Source: Fibrisoma montanum
GTDB lineage: Bacteria; Bacteroidota; Bacteroidia; Cytophagales; Spirosomataceae
Direction of reading: 5' to 3'
Assembly (NCBI RefSeq): GCF_003583365.1
Contig: NZ_QXED01000018.1
Coordinates: forward strand, 1-64,000
DNA: 64,000 nt
Shown: one piece after another, positions 28,180 through 36,395 of the stretch
Numbering within the stretch: the first letter of the stretch is position 1
How the letters are laid out: every line of letters begins with the position of its first letter
Translations under genes and position numbers: made by a program
The notes under the pieces: model-generated
The model's input: the letters and a program-made list of their open reading frames with translations, nothing else
Databases searched by the model: none
What the model was told of the DNA's origin: nothing

Positions 28180-30109
28180 CTAATACGTCGAGTTTACCAA
28201 ACTTGCGTAATTCGTACTCCTTGGTCATCAGGAAGATGAGCGGAGTCACTAACAGAATATGCGTGGAGGAGGTCAACACCCCCCCGATCATTGGCAGCAC
28301 GATAGGCAACATGACGTCGCTCCCCACGCCAGCCGCCCACAATACCGGCACTAAGCCGAACAGGGCCACCGATACGGTCATGATTTTGGGCCGAAGCCGT
28401 TTAGCCGCCCCGTTGATGACGTATTCGCGTAGTTCGTCACGGCTGATAGACTCGCGGGAGTTGCCCCGCTTGGCGACCAGTTGCTTCATGGCATCGTTGA
28501 GGTAGATTACCATCACCACACCTGTTTCAACTGCAATACCGAATAAGGCGATAAAACCCACTGCCACGGCTACTGATAGGTTTACTCCATAGAAATAGAC
28601 CATGTACGCCCCGCCGATCAGCGCAAAGGGAATCGTAATCAAACTCAGAAACGCTTCCCGTGCCGAGCCGAAGGCCAGATACAGGGAGAGGAAAATGACC
28701 ACCAGCACGATGGGTGCGATCAGCAGCAGCGTTCGTTGCCCCCGGATGAGGTTTTCGTACTGTCCGCTCCATTCCAGAAAGTAGCCGTTGGGTAGGGTCA
28801 ATTCCCGGTTCACTTTGGCGATAGCTTCCTGCACCGTTCCTCCCAAATCGCGGTCACGCACGTTGAACATCACCGCCCCACGCAAAAGGGCATTGTCCGA
28901 CGTAATCATCGGTGGACCATCTTCAAAGCGTACCGTCGCCACCGCCGAGAGCGGAACCGTACCGAAAGCGGCCGTAGCGATGGGAATGCGCCGGATGCGT
29001 TCGATGCTGTTGCGGTAGTCTTGCGCCAGCCGCACGTTGATCGAGAACCGCCGTCGCCCCTCGATGGTCTGCCCGATGGGTGAACCACCAATGGCTGATT
29101 CGACTACGCCGTTCACATCGTCCACACTTAGCCCGTAGCGACCCAGCGCGTCGCGGTTCACGTCGATGGTTAAATACTTACCACCCGTAACAGGTTCAAC
29201 GTAGAGGTCTTTCACGCCCGGCACCCCGTTCAAAGCCGCTTTTACCTGTTCCGATACGGCGTAAATGCTGTCGAGTGACTGTCCGTGTACCTTAATGCCC
29301 ACGTCGGTACGGATGCCTGTGGAGAGCATATTGATTCGGTTGATGATGGGCTGCGTCCAGCCGTTGACCACGCCCGGAATCTGAAGTTTGGCATCCAGTT
29401 CGTTAATCAGGTCTTTCTTAGTGAGGCCGTCCCGCCACTCGGACTTGGGTTTGAGCATAATGATGGTCTCAATCATGCTGATCGGCGAGTTATCCGTAGC
29501 CGTCGAAGCCCGTCCCGCTTTCCCCAACACTTTATCGACTTCCGGTACCGACTTAATCAACTTGTCCTGTACCTGCAAAATCCGTTTAGCTTCTGCGTTC
29601 GATACGTCGGGCAACGTCACGGGCATGAACAGAATACTTTGTTCATCCAACGGCGGCATAAACTCCGAACCGAGACTCATCAGCATCGGTACGCTCACGG
29701 CAAGAGCCAGCAGGTTGATACCAATGGTTGTTTTGCGCCAGCGCATTACCCACCGGATGATGGGTTCATAGACCCGCTCTAAGAAGCGATTAATCGGATT
29801 AGCGTGGTCATCCTTGAAGCGGCCCTTCATGAATAGGGACAGCATCACCGGGGCCAGCGTAACCACTAATAGCGCATCAACCAGCAGGATAAAGGTTTTG
29901 GTCCAGGCCAGTGGGTGAAACAACTTTCCTTCCTGCCCGGTTAGCAGAAACACTGGTAGAAATGACGTAATAATGATGATGGTCGAGTAGAACACTCCCC
30001 GCGACACCTGAATACTTGACCGCTCGATGATCGCCAGCCGCTCGTCTTCGGGTATCTCTGCGTAGTTTTTTGGCCCGTAGCCCAGCCATCTTTTTATCTT
30101 CTTCCACAT
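28166..30109 (-). CDS. CusA-type RND pump, C-terminal part
   Basis: ATG at 30109 gives a 647-residue protein that begins in the large cytoplasmic loop and carries the second half of a CusA/CzcA pump: SRGVFYSTIIIITSFLPVFL, GKLFHPLAWTKTF, the second porter domain, and the last membrane helices (GVGSDVMLPIVLPMIGGVLTS). The first half is the separate gene ending at 30114. The gap between the stop and this ATG is only 4 nt, so the pair may be translationally coupled. A longer reading from 30217 overlaps the first gene. The combined length (about 1120) is no shorter than a normal CusA. Confidence 0.85.
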   Translation of the reverse strand: MWKKIKRWLGYGPKNYAEIPEDERLAIIERSSIQVSRGVFYSTIIIITSFLPVFLLTGQEGKLFHPLAWTKTFILLVDALLVVTLAPVMLSLFMKGRFKDDHANPINRFLERVYEPIIRWVMRWRKTTIGINLLALAVSVPMLMSLGSEFMPPLDEQSILFMPVTLPDVSNAEAKRILQVQDKLIKSVPEVDKVLGKAGRASTATDNSPISMIETIIMLKPKSEWRDGLTKKDLINELDAKLQIPGVVNGWTQPIINRINMLSTGIRTDVGIKVHGQSLDSIYAVSEQVKAALNGVPGVKDLYVEPVTGGKYLTIDVNRDALGRYGLSVDDVNGVVESAIGGSPIGQTIEGRRRFSINVRLAQDYRNSIERIRRIPIATAAFGTVPLSAVATVRFEDGPPMITSDNALLRGAVMFNVRDRDLGGTVQEAIAKVNRELTLPNGYFLEWSGQYENLIRGQRTLLLIAPIVLVVIFLSLYLAFGSAREAFLSLITIPFALIGGAYMVYFYGVNLSVAVAVGFIALFGIAVETGVVMVIYLNDAMKQLVAKRGNSRESISRDELREYVINGAAKRLRPKIMTVSVALFGLVPVLWAAGVGSDVMLPIVLPMIGGVLTSSTHILLVTPLIFLMTKEYELRKFGKLDVLDASH

Positions 30110-30113
30110 GATG

Positions 30114-31547
30114 TTAGCGCGTTTGCCGGGTTGGTTTAGCCGAGCGCGGTCCGGGGTCCGATTGCCCGTTGACATAACCCCCTTGTCCGTTGTTGTTCGT
30201 GGCCGATGCCGTGCCATTGACCTGCCCTGGTGGTGAATCAGGCTTTATCCCGTCGCCGGTCCGCTGGTGCGGTTCAGCGGTCAGTTCTGCCTGCCGAATC
30301 GCTAAGTTCTTATAAGCGTTTTCGGCCATGATGATGCCGTTATCGACGATTACCCCGATAGCCAGCGCGATGCCCGTTAGGGACATAATGTTTGAGGAAA
30401 TATCAAAGGCGTTGAGCAGAATAAAGCTCGTGGCGATGGTGATCGGTATCTGAATGATGATGCTGATGGCCGACCGCCAGTGAAGGAGGAACAGAATTAC
30501 CACAAGCGACACCACAATCATTTCTTCGATCAACGTGTGCTGAATCGACGCGACCGATTCCTGAATCAGCCCACTACGGTCATAGACGATATTGAACGTT
30601 ACGCCTTTGGGAAGACCCTTGGCGACTTCTTCCATTTTCTTCTTGACGTTGCCAATCACCTCGTCGGCGTTCTCGCCGTAGCGCATCACCACGATGCCGC
30701 CCACAGCCTCACCCTGCCCGTTCAAGTCGAAGATGCCCAGCCGGGTTTCACCCGTCATCTGCACCGTCGCTACGTCGGCTACGCGCACGGGAACGCTGCT
30801 GATCGTCTTCAGCGGAATGTTCTGAATCTGCTCGACCGATTGCAGATAGCCCGTCGTTTTAATGATGTAGCCGATACCGCTGAGTTCAAACTTGCGGCCC
30901 CCGGCTTCGTTGTTGTTGGCGCGGATAGCCCCGATGACCTGCGGTACGGACAAACCATAGTAGGTCAGTTTGTTGGGGTCAAGCGTAACCTGGTATTGCT
31001 TTTGAAAGCCACCAAACGACGCGATTTCGGCTACGCCCGGCACGTTCTGCAACCCAAACTTGACGTACCAATCCTGTACGGCCCTCTGTTCGCCGAGGTC
31101 CATACCGGGCGCGTCCAACGTGTACCACAGAATATGTCCCACACCTGTTCCGTCGGGACCAAGCGTCGGCGAAACGCCCCCCGGTAGCAGCCGGGCCGCG
31201 TAGTTGAGCCGTTCCAGCACCCGCTCCCTGGCCCAATACACCTCCGTGTCGTCGTTGAAAATGACATAGACGAAACTCATGCCGAACATAGACGTACCGC
31301 GCACGTACTTCACCTGCGGTAACCCCTGGAGGTTCGTCACTAATGGGTAGGTAATCTGGTCTTCGATGAGCTGCGGAGAGCGCCCCATCCATTCGGTAAA
31401 AACGATGACCTGATTCTCCGACAGATCGGGAATCGCGTCGATCTTACTCGTCTTCACCGAATATACCCCCCAGCCGAATAGTCCCGCTGCAATTAGCAGG
31501 ACGACGAATCGGTTACGGAGCGAAAATTTTATCAAGCCTTCAATCAT
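30114..31547 (-). CDS. CusA-type RND pump, N-terminal part
   Basis: A 477-residue protein covering the first membrane half of a heavy-metal RND pump: SLRNRFVVLLIAAGLFG, IPDLSENQVIVFTEW, the first porter domain, and membrane helices with LTGIALAIGVIVDNGIIMAE, which holds the proton-relay Asp/Glu of the HME family. It ends in a Gly/Asn/Pro-rich tail (GTASATNNNGQGGYVNG) that does not look like a normal CusA loop. The other half starts 4 nt later in another frame. Either a natural split or a frameshift in the loop. Confidence 0.85.
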   Translation of the reverse strand: MIEGLIKFSLRNRFVVLLIAAGLFGWGVYSVKTSKIDAIPDLSENQVIVFTEWMGRSPQLIEDQITYPLVTNLQGLPQVKYVRGTSMFGMSFVYVIFNDDTEVYWARERVLERLNYAARLLPGGVSPTLGPDGTGVGHILWYTLDAPGMDLGEQRAVQDWYVKFGLQNVPGVAEIASFGGFQKQYQVTLDPNKLTYYGLSVPQVIGAIRANNNEAGGRKFELSGIGYIIKTTGYLQSVEQIQNIPLKTISSVPVRVADVATVQMTGETRLGIFDLNGQGEAVGGIVVMRYGENADEVIGNVKKKMEEVAKGLPKGVTFNIVYDRSGLIQESVASIQHTLIEEMIVVSLVVILFLLHWRSAISIIIQIPITIATSFILLNAFDISSNIMSLTGIALAIGVIVDNGIIMAENAYKNLAIRQAELTAEPHQRTGDGIKPDSPPGQVNGTASATNNNGQGGYVNGQSDPGPRSAKPTRQTR

Positions 31548-31622
31548 ACCGATTGGCCGGTGTATCGGTCTGCGCGACCCGGCCTGTTTAAGTGTCTTAT
31601 CTGAATAGACAGCTAATGAAAA

Positions 31623-31645
31623 AAGCCGCCTGTGAGTGGCGGCTT
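31623..31645 (-). terminator. rho-independent terminator after the second copZ
   Basis: On the minus strand: AAGCCGCC, a 7-nt loop, GGCGGCTT, followed by a T-run (plus-strand AAAAAA at about 31618-31624). It lies 28 bp after the copZ-like gene (stop 31673) and before the CusA start (31547), so part of the transcript may stop here. Confidence 0.7.
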
Positions 31646-31672
31646 TGCAAAAGCGAGGGCTTACCGTATCTG

Positions 31673-31885
31673 TTACGATAGCAACTCGGCTTTGTAGCCT
31701 GCCTGCTGAACGGCAGCTTTGACTGTATCGGCTGTAACCGCTTCCGTCTGCACCGTCAGTATTTTATCGGGGTTCTGCGTATCAACCTGCCAGTTACCCG
31801 CTCCAACAGATTCGTTTAAAAAAGGCGTTACCGTGGCAATGCAGCCCCCACACTTGATATTGGTTTTTAGTTTAATCGTTTCCAT
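31673..31885 (-). CDS. CopZ-like HMA copper chaperone
   Basis: A 70-residue HMA protein with KTNIKCGGC (Cys 12 and 15) and the usual ferredoxin-like core (LTVQTEAVTADTVKAAVQQ). It is the first gene of the leftward block that leads into the cus-like operon, with a complete copper-block promoter at 31917-31977 and a terminator after it. Paralogue of the 12298 gene. Likely feeds Cu(I) to the pump or to CopA/CopB. Confidence 0.88.
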   Translation of the reverse strand: METIKLKTNIKCGGCIATVTPFLNESVGAGNWQVDTQNPDKILTVQTEAVTADTVKAAVQQAGYKAELLS

Positions 31886-31916
31886 GACCGTTTACAGGTT
31901 TGTCTAAATTACTCTG

Positions 31917-31977
31917 CAAAGGTCGCTACTAAACGGGGCGGGTCCGTTATACAATTCCCGCACCCGCTTGCAAGATT
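31917..31977 (-). promoter_or_regulatory. promoter and operator of the second copZ
   Basis: Half-sites TTATACAATT (31947-31956) and TTGCAAGATT (31968-31977), 21 bp apart. Exactly 22 bp toward the gene the minus strand reads GACCTTTG (31917-31924), the same box as at copA. The leader to the ATG is 31 nt. The rest of the gap, up to the second HMA-AraC gene (32182), shows nothing clear. Confidence 0.7.
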
Positions 31978-32181
31978 TTACCTAATAAAGCTACCAACCT
32001 CCCTTTCAATTAGCGTTTTGATGGCTCTACTCGCTTCGGCCTGACAAGGCGATTGATGAGCGTTCTGCTGCGCCGAGCTACTGAATGCCGCCAAGCTCAG
32101 ACAGAAGGGAAGAAAAGCCTGCTAATGAAAGGTTCATACTCCAGTGAGTTAGTGATTGATAGTCAATTAAATGGATGAACC

Positions 32182-32748
32182 TTAAATCCAATCTAATGGA
32201 TTACGGTCCGCCGTGTTTTGGTTCCGGTAGGTGGCTGGTGTAAGCCCCGTTATCTGCTTAAATTGGTTGGTCAGGTAGGCCACGCTGCTATAGCCCAACT
32301 GCTTGGCAATATCGCTGATGGGCATTTCGTCGTAGCTCAACAGTTCTTTAGCCCGTTCCACCCGTTGCATAATCCAGAATTTCTCGATGGTTAAATTCTC
32401 CGTCGAGGAAAACAGATGACTTAGATGTGCGTAATCCAACCCGACGTTTTCCGACAAATAATCGGAGAGCGTTGTCCGAAGTTCGGCAATCCGGCCACTC
32501 TGAATTAAGTCGATAATGAGTGTTTTGACCTGATTGACTACGCGAGTAGTTTTATCGGTCAACAGGGCGAAACCATGCCCTTCCAGCATCGGACGGACGA
32601 GGGTGATGTCAACGGCGGGGCTGCTGATAACCACCCGTCCCAATTCTACCTGAGCCACTGAATAGCCGAGCCGTTCCAGTTCGGTTCGCACGACCCAGAT
32701 GCAGCGGTCGCACACCATGTTCTTGATAAATAATTCCTGTTGGGCCAT
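32182..32748 (-). CDS. second HMA-AraC fusion regulator
   Basis: A 188-residue paralogue of the 14947 regulator. N-terminal HMA-like domain with FIKNMVCDRCIWVV, then the AraC HTH: IEKFWIMQRVERAKELL, ISDIAKQLGYSSVAYLTNQF and ITGLTPATYRNQ. The two share MVCDRCI and GYSSV-LNQF but differ elsewhere, so they may sense different levels or metals. It is upstream of the cus-like operon's copZ and downstream of the DUF3347 gene. No copper-block operator was found directly ahead of it. Confidence 0.8.
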   Translation of the reverse strand: MAQQELFIKNMVCDRCIWVVRTELERLGYSVAQVELGRVVISSPAVDITLVRPMLEGHGFALLTDKTTRVVNQVKTLIIDLIQSGRIAELRTTLSDYLSENVGLDYAHLSHLFSSTENLTIEKFWIMQRVERAKELLSYDEMPISDIAKQLGYSSVAYLTNQFKQITGLTPATYRNQNTADRNPLDWI

Positions 32749-32841
32749 CGTCTATAGGTGGCCCCGGAAATCGCCTATTCATCGGTTCGACCAAAGAAAT
32801 GAACCATCTCCGGGGCGTTTACTGCCGCTTCGGCGGTTCGA

Positions 32842-33318
32842 TTAAATTTCTTCTTTTACCGATCCACACTTCAGCATTTTGTCGCCGTAGTAAGGGTTGC
32901 GTACTTCGCGCTTGTCGCTGAGCCATGATGCACCTTTGCCCTCAGCGGCCATCGGGCAGAACTGCACGTAGGTTTTAGCGGGTTTAGTGGCTTTTGCCAG
33001 CGCGATCATGCCCATCGAGAGACCCTCAAAGGCTTCGCGCTGCGCGTCCACGTCGGTGCTCTTGCTAATGGCAGTTGCCTTCGTTTTTGCTGTATTCAGG
33101 GCGTTCTTGTCAGTGGCCGAAAGTTTGGCCGCATCCACTTTACCGAGGGCAGCTACCAAAGCCGTTGCTCCGGCTTTAGCTTTGGCTCCATCGGTGGCCA
33201 CTAAAGCATCTTTCACGTTGTAGTAGGCCGTGAGTGCGGGGGTGGTTGTCTGTGCCGAAGCGACGAGCGAGAAAAGCGACAGGCCCAGGGTGGCTACAGT
33301 CAATCGAATCGTTTTCAT
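32842..33318 (-). CDS. secreted DUF3347 protein
   Basis: A 158-residue protein with a signal peptide (LSLFSLVASAQ). The C-terminal DUF3347 domain ends FCPMAAEGKGASWLS and NPYYGDKMLKCG, the same signature as the tail of the 23606 adaptor, with a Cys and Met that suit a copper ligand. The middle is an Ala/Lys-rich helical segment. Probably a periplasmic copper-binding partner; the biochemistry is not established. It lies between the PepSY gene and the HMA-AraC gene, all leftward. Confidence 0.8.
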   Translation of the reverse strand: MKTIRLTVATLGLSLFSLVASAQTTTPALTAYYNVKDALVATDGAKAKAGATALVAALGKVDAAKLSATDKNALNTAKTKATAISKSTDVDAQREAFEGLSMGMIALAKATKPAKTYVQFCPMAAEGKGASWLSDKREVRNPYYGDKMLKCGSVKEEI

Positions 33319-33351
33319 TGGTTGTACAGAATTGATTGGTTGAAAATTTGA

Positions 33352-34131
33352 TTAAGAAGTTAATCGAACGGGTTTTCCACCCGACTTCGCGCGTCGGCGC
33401 AAACCGGGTGATGAACCAAAGTAGAGCGTAAACCCTGATGAAATGGTGAGCAATCCCAGCACCGAAAAGGCCCGAAGCAACCCATTGTTGATGTCGTCGC
33501 GGCCTTCGTAATCCATTGTATGCAGCATCCAGAGTACATCGAATACGCGCCAGGGGTCTGTGCGAATGCTTTGCACGGTGCCCAACTGAGCCGCTACATA
33601 CACGGTCGCGTGAGCCGGTTGCCGGAACGTAACCGCATAGGCAGGCAGAGGTTTTTCACGGTATTCGTGGTGACCGTTGGTACTTGTCAGATACTCGACT
33701 TGTTCAACGGTAGATGGCCCGGCAAAGCGTTGTTTGGCTAACGCGGTAGCTTCTGCCTGCGTCAGTTCACCCCTGAGTTGTCCCGTCGTTGCGTCGGCCA
33801 ACTGCACGTGCGCCATTGCGTGGCCGTTACTGTGCTGCATCCGGTAGTTTAGTTGGTAAAGAGGCTGATTCAATACGTCGATAAGGGCTATGTTCTGGAT
33901 AGAATCGACACCTTTTTGCTGCAAAGCCCGTAAGGGAGCCGAGGGTGAAACCAGCGACAGCGAAGCCGGAAATGTGGCAGCCGGGCGTTTGAGGTGGTCG
34001 CCGTGAATGTCGTCCAGATTCGACCAACTAAAATACAGCCCGCCCAGCGTCCAGAGCAGAAACTGAATACCGATAAATAGTCCCAAATACCGGTGGGTTT
34101 TGCGAATGCGAAGATGCCAGGCTCGGTTCAT
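33352..34131 (-). CDS. PepSY-domain membrane protein
   Basis: A 259-residue protein with an N-terminal membrane helix (FIGIQFLLWTLGGLYFS) and two PepSY-like segments (VEYLTSTNGHHEYREKPLPA and VYVAAQLGTVQSI). A C-terminal membrane segment (LLTISSGFTLYFG) follows. It resembles PepSY-TM proteins found near metal transport and heme-reductase-like genes. It is 6 bp from the 34138 gene and in the same operon. The exact function is unknown. Confidence 0.7.
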   Translation of the reverse strand: MNRAWHLRIRKTHRYLGLFIGIQFLLWTLGGLYFSWSNLDDIHGDHLKRPAATFPASLSLVSPSAPLRALQQKGVDSIQNIALIDVLNQPLYQLNYRMQHSNGHAMAHVQLADATTGQLRGELTQAEATALAKQRFAGPSTVEQVEYLTSTNGHHEYREKPLPAYAVTFRQPAHATVYVAAQLGTVQSIRTDPWRVFDVLWMLHTMDYEGRDDINNGLLRAFSVLGLLTISSGFTLYFGSSPGLRRRAKSGGKPVRLTS

Positions 34132-34137
34132 CTGACC

Positions 34138-34866
34138 TTAGTGTTTGTCGTTCGGATGTTTGTGTTCATGCCTGTTACCATCGGCGGACCCTTCCTCATG
34201 CTGTTCGAGGTAAGCTCCGCGTGGTCCAATACCGTACAGGTACGTCAATGCTCCCCCCTGATGCCCGGCCAGCCCCACCGCAATACCCGCGCCGACGAGG
34301 GCGATAGCTGTAAACCCCTCCAGCCACTTTAAGGGTCGCCAGAGTGTTATTCCTTTCAGCAGTGTACCAGCGAGGCCCAACCAAACCGTATAGTCAGCGT
34401 AGGTTTCGTGGGTTTCCAAAGCCGCCTGTGCTGCATTGCTCAGACCGTCCGTGTGCGGATGTACATACGTACCAGCTACGTAGGCCCCTACCGTTCCACC
34501 GAGTGCAACCACTAAGGTTAGCCAGTTCAGTGGTCCCGATGGCCGGAAGACTGCGACGAGTTGCAGCAGTGCAGCGAGCAGAAGCAAAACAATTGGAATG
34601 TGTACGACCATAGGGTGGTACGTCGGATAGTCATCCAACGGGGCAGGCATAGTTGCCGTGGTCTGAACTTCTACCTTGTTAAGGCTATCGGTCACTATGC
34701 CGGCATGATTTATTGAGTTTGGTTGTACCAAAGCCGAATCGTGCCGAGCGGAAGGCCGCCCCGTCGAGTCCAAACGCCCCTTTTTTTTGTGACCACCGTG
34801 TCCCAATCCAAGTTGTGCCGTAACTAATAGCATCAATAGCACCCATACTGTACGGACGAGCTTCAT
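34138..34866 (-). CDS. DUF2231-like membrane protein
   Basis: A 242-residue protein with a signal peptide (VTAQLGLG), a short His/Lys-rich stretch (HGGHKKKG), and four hydrophobic segments starting YPTYHPMVVHIPIVLLLLAA, which match DUF2231. The C terminus is His-rich (NRHEHKHPNDKH). The start overlaps the stop of the methyltransferase gene (ATGA at 34863-34866), so the two are translationally coupled. Function unknown; the His-rich ends point to metal binding. Confidence 0.72.
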   Translation of the reverse strand: MKLVRTVWVLLMLLVTAQLGLGHGGHKKKGRLDSTGRPSARHDSALVQPNSINHAGIVTDSLNKVEVQTTATMPAPLDDYPTYHPMVVHIPIVLLLLAALLQLVAVFRPSGPLNWLTLVVALGGTVGAYVAGTYVHPHTDGLSNAAQAALETHETYADYTVWLGLAGTLLKGITLWRPLKWLEGFTAIALVGAGIAVGLAGHQGGALTYLYGIGPRGAYLEQHEEGSADGNRHEHKHPNDKH

Positions 34867-35516
34867 GATTTCGCGTAATAAATGGCCAGTGTGCCAAAGA
34901 GTGTATTCACCTGGCCGGTTTGCGTAATTTGTTTAAAGCCCTCATCGTAGAGCATATTCGGAATGAGTCCTTCCACATTAGCTTTCGTGGTATCGAACCC
35001 ATCGAAAAGCTGAAGACCGAAAAAGAGCAGCCGCATAAATTCATTAGCGGGTTTGCCCCAATCGGCCAGCATCAGCGTACCACCTGATGTGAGTACCCGG
35101 CGCATTTCTCCAATGGACTGCTTCTTATCGGTATCCGACAAGTGATGGAGCAATAAGCTACAGGTCACAATATCCATGCTTTCATCAGGATAGGGGAGGG
35201 CTGTAGAAAGACCTTGATCCAGAACGATGGGCCAGCCTACCACAGCGTGTTTCTGTTGGGCAATTGCTAAGGCGGTCTTGTCGCCATCAAGCCCAAACAC
35301 ACTGGCCTCCGTAAATTGACGATGCAACAGCAAAGCCTGCGTACCGGTGCCGCATCCCACATCCAGCACATACCGGGGTTTGTGGTTTCGGATCGGTTCG
35401 AGCAGTAGCGTCCGAAACCGATCTTCGCGCATGGTCAGTGCCATGACCTGGTCGTAGAACCGGGTCAGACCATTCCAGCGCAACGCCGGTTTGTAGGGGG
35501 CAGCAGCAGTTTTCAT
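34863..35516 (-). CDS. class I SAM-dependent methyltransferase
   Basis: A 217-residue methyltransferase with motif I VLDVGCGTGTQALLLH (about 55-68), post-I VFGLDGDKTALAIA, and the core LADWGKPANEF region. The substrate is not evident. It is 4 bp into the DUF2231 gene and 3 bp from the DUF2911 gene, in one leftward operon with envelope and copper-linked genes. Its role there is unclear. Confidence 0.8.
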   Translation of the reverse strand: MKTAAAPYKPALRWNGLTRFYDQVMALTMREDRFRTLLLEPIRNHKPRYVLDVGCGTGTQALLLHRQFTEASVFGLDGDKTALAIAQQKHAVVGWPIVLDQGLSTALPYPDESMDIVTCSLLLHHLSDTDKKQSIGEMRRVLTSGGTLMLADWGKPANEFMRLLFFGLQLFDGFDTTKANVEGLIPNMLYDEGFKQITQTGQVNTLFGTLAIYYAKS

Positions 35517-35519
35517 AAC

Positions 35520-36383
35520 CTACAACTTCTTTTCCCACTCGGCAATGAGCCGATTATTGATGGTCACGTAGTCAGTAAACTTTTCCTGTTGAGCAGCCTG
35601 AGCTGATTTTTGAGCAGCAGCGATGGCCCCTTTGTAATCGCCCGCACGGGCCAGTAGCTTCGCTTGCAGATGCAGGTAATTGAAAGCGGGCTTCAACTCG
35701 ACTGACTTTGTTGCCCAGCTAAGAGCCTGCTTTGTATCCTTCTCTTGATCGAAATAATATAGAGCTGCCTGGTAATACAGTCCGGGCTTGTCCTCTTTCT
35801 TGACGTTGATGCGGTCCATGATTTCAGCCGTAATACGTTCGTCGGCGTTACTCACGATAGGAAAATGCACCGATGTATTCGCCCAATTCAGGTAGATGGT
35901 AGCCTGATTCCTGACCAAATCCTGTATTTCGATAGTGAATGATTCATAGAATCGGGCCGATGAATCAGCTTTGACGGTGAACCGCATCACATCACTCTTC
36001 TCGTCGTAGCCATCCAATCCATGCCCCCCCACGTGCTTGTTCAGGATGACTGTCCAATCAGCCCGGTTAGGGATTGTGAACAGGGAATAACTACCAGCGG
36101 CCAGAGGTTTACCAGCCAGTGTAACCGGGTCCGTTAGCGTCAGGATGGTAGCATCCGACGCGCCAGTACGCCAGATTTTTCCGTAAGGGACCAATCCACC
36201 GAAAATAGTGCGCCCTTTTACTGCCGGGCGTGAGTAATCAATGGTTAGGTCCGTAAAGCCTATTTTCTGCCTGATCGTCGTTGGGGGCGACGGTTCGGGC
36301 AAACTAAGCTGTGCCCGAACGGGCTGCGTTATCAGCCCCGCCAGCAGCGTGAGCGATGCGATTGATTTGAACAATGCATTCAT
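35520..36383 (-). CDS. DUF2911 secreted protein
   Basis: A 287-residue protein with a signal peptide (LTLLAGLITQPVRAQ). The middle holds the DUF2911 domain: GFTDLTIDYSRPAVKGRTIF, GKIWRTGASDATILT and AGSYSLFTIP. A C-terminal helical TPR-like part follows (ALYYFDQEKDTKQALSW). DUF2911 is common in Bacteroidota and has no settled function. It is 12 bp from the propeller gene at 36396. Confidence 0.8.
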   Translation of the reverse strand: MNALFKSIASLTLLAGLITQPVRAQLSLPEPSPPTTIRQKIGFTDLTIDYSRPAVKGRTIFGGLVPYGKIWRTGASDATILTLTDPVTLAGKPLAAGSYSLFTIPNRADWTVILNKHVGGHGLDGYDEKSDVMRFTVKADSSARFYESFTIEIQDLVRNQATIYLNWANTSVHFPIVSNADERITAEIMDRINVKKEDKPGLYYQAALYYFDQEKDTKQALSWATKSVELKPAFNYLHLQAKLLARAGDYKGAIAAAQKSAQAAQQEKFTDYVTINNRLIAEWEKKL

Positions 36384-36395
36384 GCCGGAAAGGAT

